Part shown: one piece after another, positions 23,659-35,130 of the stretch
Layout: each line of letters starts with the position of its first letter
Position numbering within the stretch: position 1 is the stretch's first letter
Origin: Paralvinella palmiformis
Taxonomy: Eukaryota > Annelida > Polychaeta > Terebellida > Alvinellidae
Direction: 5' to 3'
Length of the DNA: 64,000 nucleotides
Assembly: GCA_025642065.1 (NCBI GenBank)
Contig: JAODUP010000359.1
Coordinates: 529,001-593,000 of the forward strand
Position numbers and translations under genes: made by a program
The notes under the pieces: model-generated
Database searches by the model: none
Seen by the model: only the letters and a program-made list of their open reading frames with translations
What the model was told of the DNA's origin: nothing

Positions 23659-24008
23659 CATGCGTCCGTGCGTTCATTCATCCATTTATTGACCTTAAAA
23701 TTGACTGATTAACCAATCCATCAAAAAAATTCCAATCCACATATAAGGACATCCATCCTTCCACAGGTCTTTTCCTAATCACAAATGACAAGCCAGCCAC
23801 AAATCCATACATTTATCACTAATCTATTCCTTCATCGATCCACCCATCCATCCACAAATCTATCCATCGACAAATCCATTCATTCGTCGAGAAATCCATC
23901 CATCAATCGAGAAATTCATCCATCCATCGACAAATCCATCCATCCATCGACAAATCCATCCATCCATCGACAAATCCATCCATCCATCGACAAATCCATC
24001 CATTCATA
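23521..24008. repeat. ATCC-rich array with 20-bp units
   Basis: Degenerate (ATCC)n DNA contains a (TC)n(AC)n block at about 23606-23655. From about 23860 it becomes a clean 20-bp array of gacaaatccatccatccatc, about seven units to 24005. The plus-strand open frames encode His/Ser/Ile strings from the repeat. Confidence 0.88.
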
Positions 24009-24242
24009 AATCCACCCAGTAAATAAATGTGAACCGTTCTTCATTAGATGTTATCAATTACGTTATCACAATGATTTGTAACCAAGTTAATTATCCTGAT
24101 CAATTATTAGGGCCACAGCCCATAGCTTCGACAAACAATGACGATCTCTATCAGTGAAGGCATTCACATCTAACAATAAACGGAATTAATTAAATCATTC
24201 ACACATTCATCAAACGGTTCTATAACGATAACGTGGCTGATC
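24009..24242. other. Unique AT-rich sequence
   Basis: Nothing is recognised. Confidence 0.4.
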
Positions 24243-24810
24243 TGTACAGTTGCTGTCCGTACTCTTGTCTCGCTGGTCTCATTGTTCTCCGCAGCTGGTC
24301 TGAGCGTTGTGCACCGCTGTGGCGTCATTTATGTGTATAGGTGGGGGGGGGGGGTCACTGACGTATACAGCTGGAGTCGTCCTTATTCCATACAGCTGCT
24401 ATCGTTACTCTACATAGCTGTTGTCATTACTCTGTACAGCTGGTGTCAGCGTTGCGTGCAACCGTTGACATTACTATGAAAGGATGGGGTCATTTATGTT
24501 AACGCAGCTGGTTTATTATTATTATCATTACTGTGCACAACTGGTGCCATTACAATGTACAGCTGGTGTCGTTACTGGAAATATGCGTGACGCACATCCT
24601 ATACAAACGCTAGCATTACTGTATGCATAGTTAACGCATAACTTGTACAGCTGTTTTATTACAACGTACAATGCCAACCTGTACATATAATCTGTACACA
24701 CTTGTGTATTTGACTAATACGAAAACAGGTATAGCTTGTGTCAACATAGTGAGCCTAGTTAGTATAACATATACAGCTGGCGCTATTGTTGTAATAGACA
24801 GTGTCATCAC
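24243..24810. repeat. Degenerate minisatellite with eight CAGCTG sites
   Basis: Words of the type tacagctggtgtcattactc recur with much divergence. Exact cagctg occurs at about 24292, 24368, 24393, 24437, 24505, 24560, 24648 and 24774. Spacings vary from 25 to over 100 bp, and a G-run of 11 interrupts near 24342. It looks like an old tandem array of a 23-27 bp unit. CAGCTG is the palindromic E-box bound by bHLH dimers, but the sites may be only a by-product of the unit. Confidence 0.7.
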
Positions 24811-26154
24811 TGCGTTCAGCCAATATCTCTATTGTGTACATGGCTAACATAAGTCGTGTACCGAAAAAACGTAACTGTGCGTACACGCCTAACATTTCGT
24901 ACAAACCGAGCATCGCCACCGCTCCATCCCGTCTACTGCGTGCAGGGCAACACACACGCGCAGAAAAACACACACACACACACACACACACGAACCCCTA
25001 TCTGTACAACGCTCCGTTCGGCTCCACCATGTGCCCCACTCTAACTGGCACCGACATTTAGCCAGAATTTAAACAAGTTCCACCAGCCAGCAGATGGTAA
25101 TCAGTGGTAGACGGCGACTAGACCGTCCTCGTACAGGCAAATGATCAATATGGAAAACTGTCCTGTTCCCTCCCTCCTTCATTCCCCCCTTCCTCCCCTT
25201 TCTGTAGCAGCCCACGCGCCGAACACCCTCTCGAAGACGTCTAATGATTTTTAAAAACAAAAACGCCAGCTTACCGTCGGGGCGAATTAAGCTGGGACGA
25301 AATGAGAAGAGTTCCTATGTTATATCATTGTCTATGTAATATATGAACACCCCCCCCCACAGAGAGAGAGAGAGAGAGAGAGAGACGCACGCCAATGACC
25401 GTCACTGTATATCCGTCTAAGGCTGGTGGGTCGCTGTTTAATGTCACACAACAGCCTGATGATACATGCGGCAGTTTCGACGGCGAGCAAGGCAAGCTAG
25501 AGACGGTATACCAAACATGGAGTTAATACTGATCAGATAATGTATCGGCCAGTCAGGGTGCAAAAAATGAAAAGTCCTTAGACGGTAAACTAAAATATAA
25601 AGACCTGGATTTTGGACAAAATAATTTCAAAAGACAACATTTAAGTGCAAAATTCCAAGTAATGATAATGGCAACAATAAAATAACAACATCTGCTAATA
25701 TTTGAAGTGATTCGTGTCAAAGAACAGGTTTTAAATAAATACAAATAGAGATACAATTGTATTTTGTATTCATATTTATTCCACGTATAAGCGTCATATA
25801 CCGTATACCGAACTACCCTAAAATGGGAATAGGAGCGATAACGCGGCGTTCAAAGATATCAAGCCAATTCCCTAATCCGGCCAAGATCGTTGGGAAGGTA
25901 AATGGCCGGCTAAATGAGACTCGACTGTATGACAAAACATGCGGCTATCGTCGTACTAATTCTGTAGTGGACGGAGTACTGGCTGAAGGAGTGGGTGGTT
26001 GGCCAGGTTTGGGGGTTATGGGTTGGTGGAGTTAATTTCAATGTTTCAAGCTCGCTTGACTTGTGTCAGAAATACGGCGTCGTCCGTCGGCTGCATAACT
26101 GCTTAACCACAGTGGCTTAAGTTAATAAGGGATACATATGCCATTGGGAATATG

Positions 26155-26158
<4 letters not shown>
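24811..26158. other. Unique sequence with (CA)n and (AG)n
   Basis: (AC)n lies at about 24967-24991 and a C-run passing into (AG)n at 25351-25385. The rest, including an AT-rich interval 25560-25800, has no recognisable feature. Confidence 0.5.
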
Positions 26159-26193
<35 letters not shown>

Positions 26194-26232
26194 GTGTGAC
26201 ACACACACACACACTCTCTCTCTCTCTCTGTT
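26159..26232. repeat. (CT)n(AC)n(TC)n compound microsatellite
   Basis: (CT)n at 26160-26189, (AC)n at 26199-26214 and (TC)n at 26214-26230. Confidence 0.92.
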
Positions 26233-26499
26233 GGGATGATCATCAACGCCGAGTACACGGCAGCACAAATGGAATGGCCGCCTTCCATAACAGCGATGCT
26301 AGAGATATGTGTGTGTGTCTCTGGCTAAGTCGGCCTCCAATCGGATATAAGAATGTTCTGTATGCAACTTGGCTGTGGCTCTCGTGGAATTAAATCAACA
26401 TGGCCTCTTGTCACTGGGCAATGGTAGTCGTGGTGGTGGTGGTGGTGGGTGTTTGTGTACCAAGACTGGTTTGGCGGAGGATAGTCAACTTGGTCGTCA
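26233..26499. other. Unique sequence
   Basis: A short (GGT)n lies at 26428-26448. Nothing else is visible. Confidence 0.5.
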
Positions 26500-26672
26500 A
26501 CTGACTAACTGTCAGACTCATTCATTTACCGACCCACTGATTGACTGCCTGACTCAATGAAGAATGGTTAACTGACCGATTCTCTGTCTGTCTGACAGAC
26601 AGACAGACTCATTCACTGGCTGACTGACAGATTGACTGGCTTAGTGAATGACTAACCAACTGACTGACTGAT
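26500..26672. repeat. Degenerate tetranucleotide (ACTG/CTGA) tract with a palindrome
   Basis: actg, ctga and gact words dominate. At its centre 26583-26607 is a near-perfect palindrome: 12-bp arms (tctgtctgtctg and its complement) around a single a. This is a hairpin-capable junction where (CTGT)n meets (CAGA)n. Confidence 0.8.
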
Positions 26673-28283
26673 TTTCCCCCTTACCCCTATCCCTATCCAC
26701 ATACCCAGAGCGAGAGAAGGGGCTGTAGGAAGAAGGAGACCTAGCCGGTTTCAGGATGAGAAGACAATGAGACGGTGTTCTCCTGATGAATCGTCCAGGC
26801 AGCGGTGGGTTTATTGCGAGTTTATGGTTTGAGAAAGGGTGTAAGAGAATGATCGAGAGAGAATGATAGAGAGAGAGAGAGACCACCAGCAGCAGCGCTG
26901 TTCCTTCTCACCTATCAGGGTAGCTATCAGCCATATATGCCAGGGCTGCCGGCGGACAAGGTTCGTCCGATAAAACGAAGCGCAGGAAAACGGGCCGAGA
27001 GCGGGGTCCCCGAGGCCAGGGTCGCTGATGTAGATCTACCATCCGCACAGGACCGGCTAGGCACCGCCAGTCCGACTCGCTCGCTCCCTTCCTGCTCTAC
27101 CCATCCCGGCATACAACCACCCCGCCGCCCCTCACCGACGGTCCTCCGGGAAATTTTTGATAGCAATTTGTCTGACAGCCGGCCAAGTCTGGACGATAAA
27201 TATTGCATCAAGTCCATCTGAGCCTTCGGTGGTACGAGAGGCCGCCGAACTTCATCCACCATGCAATACGGCCAGCCAACCATTTACCGATGTCCCACGA
27301 GAGGAGGCGCCGATCGGATATGTGTGCCGTCGTCCACCGAGCCGGACCCCGTCCGCCGCCCGTATACGGACGGGCGAGGCGGGGTACGGCGGGAAAACGA
27401 TCCCGGGCTCTTTCGGCCCGTAAACGAATTCGACCCGACGCCGAGTCGGCACTGGCGCTATCGGCTCGAAACAAACCGTGTCATTAGCGACGTCGTTACG
27501 ATGTAAATAAACTAAAATTCATCCATCCGCCTATACTGGAATTGAGGGTGGGTGAGGTGTGTGTGTGTGTGTGGGGGGGGTGATTGAGAGGAGTATGGAC
27601 AGTCGGTGGGGTGCTCCCTCCAGCTTTTAGCGAACTAAGTGCTTCATAAATCTAAATACTGCCTTTTTTTTACAAATAATGAATCGTCTTCGTTGAATTT
27701 TGCCGGCGCATGGGCCGCCTACGACGGATTGATGCCGTTCTGTTTGGCGCGCACGTGATTTCACGGGGGAGTCTTTAATCCGGAAAACACGCCACCGCTA
27801 CTGATCATAATTGCAAATTGTCTATTCCGGATTACTGATGAGATCGGGTGATCATCCGACATCGGGATGAAATTCCGGATACAAAATCAAGATCGCCATA
27901 TGCGGTGGCCGAACTCCCGATCAGAAGTGAGCCACGAAGGCTTCGTGAGATTTTACTATTATTTCAACCTGTGATTGCCCTAAGCAGGCTTGCCAGCGGG
28001 TGGGGGTGGGGTGAATTGGCAGTTTTAGTAAATAAAAATAACCGACGTCATAATTCACTGCGCAGAATCGGCAGCCCCGTGGTCTCAGACCCGATGGGAA
28101 ACCACTCGTTGATACATTGCTGCAGAAACGTATGAAGTATCGCTTTGAAAATAAATACGCATAAACCTTAGCGACTGTTAACCAATTAACTGAACTCTAT
28201 TCGGGATGCCGATCGTCAAATTCTTTTCCTTATCAGAAGAGTCAATTCATTTAAACGTATGTTTATTGGCAATATTCCAGCAT
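26673..28283. other. Unique sequence with a CpG-rich block at 26935-27505
   Basis: (GA)n lies at 26844-26882 and (TG)n with a G-run at 27559-27581. The block 26935-27505 is markedly CpG-rich, and open frames overlap on both strands (up to 118 codons). None has a recognisable domain or splice-flanked exon. It is compatible with a CpG-rich regulatory region or a diverged exon. I cannot tell which. Confidence 0.45.
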
Positions 28284-28287
28284 AAAA

Positions 28288-28328
<41 letters not shown>
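28284..28328. repeat. (AT)n microsatellite
   Basis: About 40 bp of AT dinucleotide abutting the 3' end of a SINE-A copy. Confidence 0.93.
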
Positions 28329-28331
<3 letters not shown>

Positions 28332-28497
28332 TCATGATAATGATTGATGTTTTACGGTCGCTTTGTGCACATGATAGGTTAAATGGGCCGAGCTACCTCC
28401 AAAGGTAATGAAGCGAATTCAAAGGATGAAACAACCTACAGCTATGGCCACGCCCAGATTCGAACACGGGTGGTAGTGATCTGTGATCGAACACGCG
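28329..28497 (-). mobile_element. SINE-A, head partly missing
   Basis: The minus-strand copy has the 3' end next to the (AT)n tract, the full body (attgatgttttacgg, ctccaaaggtaatgaagcga) and box B (gattcgaacacgggtgg on plus). The box A region is replaced by unrelated sequence after tgatcgaacacgcg. It is 5'-truncated within the tRNA-like head. Confidence 0.85.
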
Positions 28498-28576
28498 TAA
28501 AATCAAAGATGAAGCGGTGACGGATCTAGCAGATTTCAATGAGACGTGAAAATAATATGCTATACAGGCGCGCGCG

Positions 28577-28620
<44 letters not shown>

Positions 28621-28779
28621 AAACACCTGGCTGTTGAACTTAAAAAGAATAGTAAAAAGTTCTTTTTGCATCATTCATTATTTTATTCCTGGGGGCAAAC
28701 ATTTATGGTGTTCTATTATTTATTAACATCAGATAATTCAGCTTATTAATTATTACTGATTAAAGAATGATCATTATTA

Positions 28780-28820
<41 letters not shown>
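28498..28820. repeat. (CA)n(TA)n and (AT)n with unique spacers
   Basis: (CG)n(CA)n(TA)n lies at 28568-28621 and (AT)n at 28782-28820. The spacer is AT-rich and otherwise plain. Confidence 0.88.
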
Positions 28821-28823
<3 letters not shown>

Positions 28824-30228
28824 TATTGTGATAGATGTTCCGAATTATCATAATATCTATGGCGTAGTTATAGATAGCACATCTTTCTTGCTAATTTACC
28901 TTGGGAAGAGTTCCCACATACAATAAACCTACCCACGCTCCTCAAGTATCAGATTAGTTAGATGGCCCGTGAAGACCGGTTTCATTGTATTAGGCTTAGT
29001 ATGAAAAGGTTACTGATTACGTATGAAAATAAATGTTTTCTTCAGAAGGTTCTTTGATAAAATTACGGCAAATAGATTATAAAACTGGTGCCCGCTTTGA
29101 ACGTTAGAATTATCTGCCCTCAATTTAAACAAATTTTTTTTTTATTGTTTACAAGTTTAGGTCACTGACAATAGAAATTTATCCGCCTCTGGGGGAAACC
29201 TTTGATTGTTTCGATTAAAGAAGCCATTCGAATAATTATTCGTGTTTAATCAATCTGTATTATATGACAGGTTCCATGTGAAGTTTCTTGGAATTGTGAA
29301 AAGTTGAATTGATGTCTACCAATTGATGGAAAACAAAGATGTAGCAAAAACAAGCTGACTAAGATTATGAATATTGTCCGAACACAATCGGTATTTACAG
29401 TGCAAACCTAAAAAAAGAACCCCCCCCCCCCACACACACACACAGGATAGAGCAGGGATCATCCTCTTGAGATATTTGATTCCTTTTGGGGTAATTACCG
29501 GAATGTGAATACCGGAAATAACATTTATAGCAATAAGGCTAAATATGCGCAACGACAACTTCCGGTCACATTGGTGAGATAGTACAACTTTATAATGGAT
29601 TATTTAAAAAAGCTCACCCATTAGTCGTAACTATCACTAACTGATGCGTTGCAACGGACTCGTAAATAATTGTATTATTGTGGTTTATCTTAGTATTAGA
29701 GACGTTCAGCTCTATATCGCAGATATGAATATGTAAATGAACATCAACCGAACAATATACATGCAATACACATGCAAGACAATGTTACTTATATTACCAT
29801 ATTAGCCATGGTTTGTTTGACTATGTCTTCATCTCGAGACTATACAATAGAAATATACCCATGATAATTGCTAAGTTTTCCCAATAAGCCGAGGAACCAC
29901 AATCGCATGTAATTATATAACGTCTAAATGAGGAAAGGCTGGTATTCATCCTCAACGACGGCAATATTGTTTTGTGCGCAAAAAATACCCAACATTTAGT
30001 TTCAACGGTTACCACAACGAAATCGTCTCAAAGCTGTTCTATAACTGTTCCATTAGATTACCGTACGATCAGACATGTTGCAACCGGTGACGGATGCTTA
30101 GATTTACAATACATTCCAAGAGTTGGCACTGTGGAAATTTCTAAATCACGATCCCGAACTGCAACACCCATCAGACATCGTTTGACGATGAAAAAACAAC
30201 CCTGGTCGTGTATTAATATCGCCTCCTC
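28821..30228. other. Unique AT-rich sequence
   Basis: A poly-T run lies at 29132-29142 and a C-run passing into (CA)n at 29420-29444. I see no gene, RNA or repeat family across these 1.4 kb. Confidence 0.5.
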
Positions 30229-30430
30229 TTTGGCCACATGACTTAGTGCATAGGACTCCTTACTCGCGGTCATGCTGTGCGGGAGGTCGTAGGTTCGAAT
30301 CCCGTCCGTCGCACTATAGTAGGAGTGGTTTTTCATGCAATCAGGCAACTGGCAAGGTTTTCTCCGTCCGATATGCCATCAATTGTAAATTCTAAATTTG
30401 TAGAATCAGTTCCCGTGGCGAAGCAGTAAA
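30229..30430 (+). mobile_element. tRNA-headed SINE-like sequence
   Basis: A tRNA-like region has an A-box-like tgacttagtgcatagg and a very clear B box in ggtcgtaggttcgaatcccg, followed by about 120 nt of unrelated sequence. The region is too diverged in its stems for a functional tRNA. No second full copy exists here. The body differs from SINE-A. Confidence 0.45.
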
Positions 30431-30696
30431 TTACAGACCATATGCGTCTCCCTCATTGTGGGTAGCCAACCACGTAAAGTAACTGCCATTTAGGCCAATA
30501 TTTGAATTGATAACTTGATTTCTATCGTCGAAATCTTACCACGAATAAGCCATTCAAGTAATTAACGAACTTATGAGGGGCCAGCAGGAAAAAAAAACCC
30601 GATTGTGCAACGTTGACCCAAATGGAAGACGGATGAGGAGAACATGGAAATATCGATGTTCTAATAAATCAACTTCCTTGTACTCATGTTTCACAT
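30431..30696. other. Unique sequence
   Basis: Nothing is recognised. Confidence 0.4.
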
Positions 30697-30782
30697 GTTC
30701 ATAATCGTAGATGATGATGGTTGATGTTTTAGGGCCACTTTTGTGCACATGTTAGGCTAAATGGGCCGTTCATAATCGTAGA
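30697..30782 (-). mobile_element. Severely 5'-truncated SINE-A with 15-bp target-site duplication
   Basis: Only the last 56 bp of SINE-A (30712-30767 on minus) are present. They are flanked by perfect direct repeats gttcataatcgtaga at 30697-30711 and 30768-30782. The copy has the ATC-type tail, the gcacaaaagtggccc word and ends in gcccat. It is a clear product of aborted reverse transcription at a nicked target and fixes the true 3' end of the family. Confidence 0.92.
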
Positions 30783-30834
30783 CTAATTTGGCCATAAATC
30801 GATACCTGGTCATATTTAATATTATAGATTATTG

Positions 30835-30915
30835 ACTATAATCGGCAACTAGAAACAGCATACACCCCGAGGATTTGATGGTGATATCACATTGTACAGG
30901 TCAACGAACCTACAG
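30835..30915 (+). mobile_element. Fragment of the SINE-like family seen at 38911
   Basis: The words ataatcggcaactagaaac and a following ttgatggtgatat...attgtacaggtc align with ataatcggcagctagaaat and ctgatgactctg...attgcacgggtc at 39061-39126. Two diverged copies show this is a dispersed repeat. Its head is absent here. Confidence 0.55.
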
Positions 30916-31766
30916 AAGCAGGTGAAATGCATCAACCCCTAATAATAACATTGTAGACTGAATAAAGTAGCCTTACTGTCAAGATCCACCCAATAGAGCT
31001 ATACAGTGAAATTACCTAATAACATACGGTATACATTTAAAGAAGCGAAGCAATACATCAAAACCACAAGTCGCACAACTATAAATTTTGTCCTAACCGA
31101 ATTTTAAGTCGTCAGATTTATATCGCCAGTTTTATTTATGCTAATCAAAAACAGAACCGGAAATATTTACCATATTAGGAAGTTCAGCCAATATCTGTAT
31201 ACCGGTTATCATGGCAAAGACCGGTGATATATTAAAATAATTTAAATATTGCGTCTGAAAGATTTAATCTTCATTTGCTTAGCTTCGCGACATATCATAA
31301 CAAACACGGGAAAACGACGGAAATGAAACGAAAAACAGTAACGAAACAAGTATTTTCAATTTTGGTCATCGTGTAATGGTCTTTAATGTTCCGTGCCCCC
31401 CGTTAAGGACAGTGGCACCAAATAACGCGATCACCTCCCCCCCCCCCATCGTCGAACGATGCTTTGACCTGAGAAATCGATCTTTGGATTGGCCTAGAAG
31501 TCTCGGAAAGGCGATGGCGTCGATGCGATTCCCTACCCGTGGCGCCGCACGCATTATTCGCACACAGTCTGGACGCGTAATTTGAAAATTACAATTAACA
31601 CACATGAGCGACACGAAGACTCAACCATTTGCATAATGTCTTGATATATTTATGAGAATCGCTCCTGAAGATAGGTCTGCTTGCAATCATCCGTTTTATT
31701 ATTATGCATTATGCAAATGGAAGGATATACTAGCCAACATGAGATTCGGTGTTGGTTTGGTAATGT
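30916..31766. other. Unique sequence
   Basis: A run of about 10 C lies at 31437-31446. The interval 31370-31600 has balanced composition and two opposed open frames (69 and 82 codons) with no domain. Nothing else is visible. Confidence 0.5.
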
Positions 31767-32260
31767 ACGTCGTGTGTGTGTGTGTGTGTATATGTGTGTG
31801 GTGGTGGTGGGGGGGGGCTCTGCTAGAGTCTCCAAACTGTGTATTCTATGGAAGAGCGTGCAATATTGGTTGAAGCGCGCCGATATTAGCTATATCAGAC
31901 TCCGCGTTTAGGAGTATACAACTAAAATTAAATACAGAATTAATCCAACCTTTACGCACGCACGCACGCACGCACGCGCACACACATATACATATCGCAC
32001 ACGAACGATATCTCATCGTATCTAACAGTTCGGGGAGATACTCCCAATAAGATGTGTCATCTGGTATTTACATACAACAAGATGCCACCAGCCGTCGCCA
32101 CGGGTGTCATCGGGTTAATCTGCACCACAACATTATACATTCCACAACGTCTCGGTACTAACCAGCTGTCAACGATTATATTATAAACCCTCACTGATCA
32201 CCATTATATGATGAAGACACACGCACCGACACGCACACACACACACACACACATAGGGAG
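31767..32260. repeat. (TG)n with G-run, (GCAC)n and (CA)n, with unique spacers
   Basis: (TG)n passing to GGT and a G-run lies at 31772-31817. (CGCA)n passing to (CA)n lies at 31955-31990, and (CA)n at 32234-32253. The sequence between is unique. Confidence 0.8.
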
Positions 32261-34711
32261 AGAGTTATGAGGTACGACTAGAAGGCCATACAAGCCGTTT
32301 CAGAAGGTTTAAAACACAGTAACAATGCTGTAATGTATATTTCAGAAGGGCTGCATTGGATCTGATGAAATGACGTTGCACTAACCGTCGTAAAAAAAAC
32401 CTTTGGTTCCTTCATTGGGAAGATACTAAATCAGGCTTAACCTTGGCCTTCCCCGCCCGAATACATAACAGCCGAGTGTTTTATTGTTCCACGCCCTCTG
32501 GTAGGCAATATTTAGTAAGGATGCTTGATTAAAAATACTTGTTTTCCCATTATTACTGTTAAATTGCTATTATGCTTTCTGTTAAGTAACTTAGAGCAGT
32601 CTGGATACCGATTATAAGATAGCATTTACTTTGTTGACCTATTTCTGGAAGAGGCGTTAACTAGCCTAGGAATTTGCGCGCATACAAATAAAGGGAAAAA
32701 TTAATTACATGTGATCGAAAACAATGAATCGGGTCCAAAGCCAATACAGGGAACGGATCTAAACCTTTTACCAGAAGGCATGCGATAATGAAAAGGAAAC
32801 AGCACACGACCTTTATTGCGCAAAATGGATATACTGGATATGTCTTATATCGAGTAATCCACTTCGGACGATAAAGATCATGCGCTGCTTCCTGGATGCG
32901 TTTCATGTATTATTATGATTACTGTGTGCTATTATGTATTGGTTTATGCCGCAATACACGCGACGACGACAACAACAACAACAACAACAACAACTACACA
33001 GATAATACCAAGGACACAACACACAGCCACTGAGACCGTGAAAATGAACCGCGTTTTACTTCAGTATAACAACGTTCCGGCTGGACTCGTCTCCAGCCCC
33101 CGGGAAATGTTGACCCGAAGAAGGCAGCAAATCAAAGTCTTAATAATTCAGCGAACCGTTTCCCGTGTTCCCGACTGTCCCACCACGCCGAGGGAGTGGG
33201 ATGGGAGGGGGAGGGGGTGGTGGAGGTACGAGGCGAGGGGTAGTCGGCCCCGAAAGACAGCCGGAAATGCTGATGAATATTGCCGGGTAAAAAAAACCTC
33301 GGAGCGCCGTGGCGTCGCAGACAAGTTGTCATAGGAATACACTTATGCCGGGATCGGACTGCGGGGATGGGAGATCGGTGGGAGATGGTGTTGATTCAGC
33401 AAAACGTGCACGTCCCATAAAAATCGGCGAACATAAATTTTCAGGAGCGAAACGTCCACAGATATGTGCGCAAACATCCACCGTCAATTAATGAATGATA
33501 CCGATCTACCTGTTTGGTATTAATTATCATCAAGGTTGCCGGTGTTGGGATTACAAATATTGGTTAATGGACACGTGGAAGTGACGTCAATTGGGCCCGG
33601 CCATTTGCCGCGGAGTAGCTGATTTCTGTTGATTTTCGTCCCGTGGCCAAACAGCCATTCTGGATTAGTGCTGTTGTCGACTGGATGGGTCTGCGTTACG
33701 TATAACAGGCGACTGTCAGGGTGTTGGCGGATATGAAAGAATATATTGTTGCCATACAAATAAACGCGCGCGCGCGCACACACTGACACAGAGAAAGCGC
33801 GAGGGAGAGAGAGAGCGAGAGAATTGTACAATACGTGACTTAGTAATAATTTAAAAAACTTAGTGCGGATTTACTCCCCTGATGATTCGTACAGGGAGCG
33901 GAGGTGGGGGGTGGGGGGCAGCGTTCACGAGACACGATCTCATAAAATACGAAACATTCGGTAGACCACTACATCAAACTTGACCAGAGAATAGACATCA
34001 ATCAATCAATCAGTTACCCTGATTATGTCCGACGAGTCGCACTCATCTGGATCGCCTCATCTACTATAGGAAAGTGGCATCTTCTGTAGCATATTAAAGA
34101 CACAATAGTAGTTAACATTAGCATAATGCCGTCCAGTTAGAGTACACCCCCCGCGGCCGCCCACCCTCCTAGAAACAGCCACTGATAGATACCCCCACTC
34201 TATTACGATTCCGATGATGTGGAGACACTGTTGCTGACACATAAACATCAAGCCATTATGATTATTTCGAGCGGAGGAATAGAAACGTCATTCCATTTGA
34301 TCGTATACTAAAAGACGGCATATAAAAATTATAAAGGAGTTATGTTCCAGAGCCGTGTGACATTTGGATTCTTTGGGCCTGGAAACATAGGATATAAAGC
34401 CTAGAATTGTGGTCCAACAGTTGTTATTGATAGACAGGAGCTATACACTGAAGATTCGAGTGTTGGCCAGAGGTCAATTCCGGTTCCATACTAGTATGGC
34501 AACCTTTATGGGTCACGGTAACTGTGAGCGAAATTTCAGCAAGCATTGCACGACTGTCTCCTAGATACATCGTAATATTTGTACAAAACTCTGCGTATAT
34601 TGTGACATACTTAGATGTGTCGCAGACGCATCCATCCACGTCCAAGATACATTTTCCTAGCTGGATTATTTTAGTTGACAATTTAAAGAATCCGTAATGT
34701 TAAACCGGACA
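32261..34711. other. Unique sequence with sparse simple repeats
   Basis: (CAA)n lies at about 32967-32993, (CG)n/(CA)n/(GA)n at 33765-33823 and a G-rich tract at 33900-33921. The stretch 33000-33350 is CpG-rich with overlapping open frames up to 139 codons, in part fed by the CAA repeat. No gene or RNA is recognised. Confidence 0.5.
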
Positions 34712-34937
34712 CCGATAGTTTAGATGATAATAATGATGATCATGATTGATGTCTTACGGCCACTTTTGTGCACATGGTAGGCTAAATGGACCGAGCGACC
34801 CCCAAAGGCAATGAAACGAAGTCAAAGATGAAACATCCTTCAGATATGCCCACGCCGATATTCGAACTCGGGTGGCAGTGATCTGTGGTCCAACGCGCTA
34901 CCAACTAGAACACGGAGGCGTCCTCCGATAGTTCAGA
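34712..34937 (-). mobile_element. SINE-A with target-site duplication, nested in another SINE head
   Basis: The element occupies about 34725-34924 on minus and is full length: (ATC)-type tail, body, box B (gagttcgaata, one change) and box A region (agttggtagcgcgtt). The flanking 13-bp repeats ccgatagtttaga (34712-34724) and ccgatagttcaga (34925-34937) differ at one base. The right-hand copy is also the start of the tRNA-like head of the next SINE, so SINE-A jumped into that head. Confidence 0.88.
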
Positions 34938-35130
34938 GGTAAAATGCTCTGGTACGTGGTGCAAAAGATCAAGGATTCGATCCCCGAATCGGTGCAATCA
35001 CTTTTCCACATCGGTTGTGTGGCTAATTTCTCGGCTCACGACATCGTGCGTGTCTCTAATCACGTGATATGATGCCAGCATCTGGTTAAATTAAAGTGCG
35101 CTGTTAAACACCGAACCTCCCTTTGCCCCC
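34925..35130 (+). mobile_element. tRNA-derived SINE, other family, split by SINE-A
   Basis: Box A-like atagttcagaggtaaaatgc and box B-like aaggattcgatccccg lie at tRNA spacing. The body has tcggttgtgtggctaat and ends with attaaagtgcgctgttaaac. The head resembles that at 20626. Its first bases were duplicated by the SINE-A insertion on its left, so this element is the older of the two. Confidence 0.65.

Noticed and set aside
26927..27506. Overlapping frames up to 118 codons in a CpG-rich block
   Set aside because: Open frames in at least four phases point to low stop density in GC-rich DNA, not to a gene.
30229..30310. Possible functional tRNA gene
   Set aside because: The B box is excellent but acceptor and anticodon stems do not pair convincingly and no terminator T-run follows. 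More likely a SINE head.
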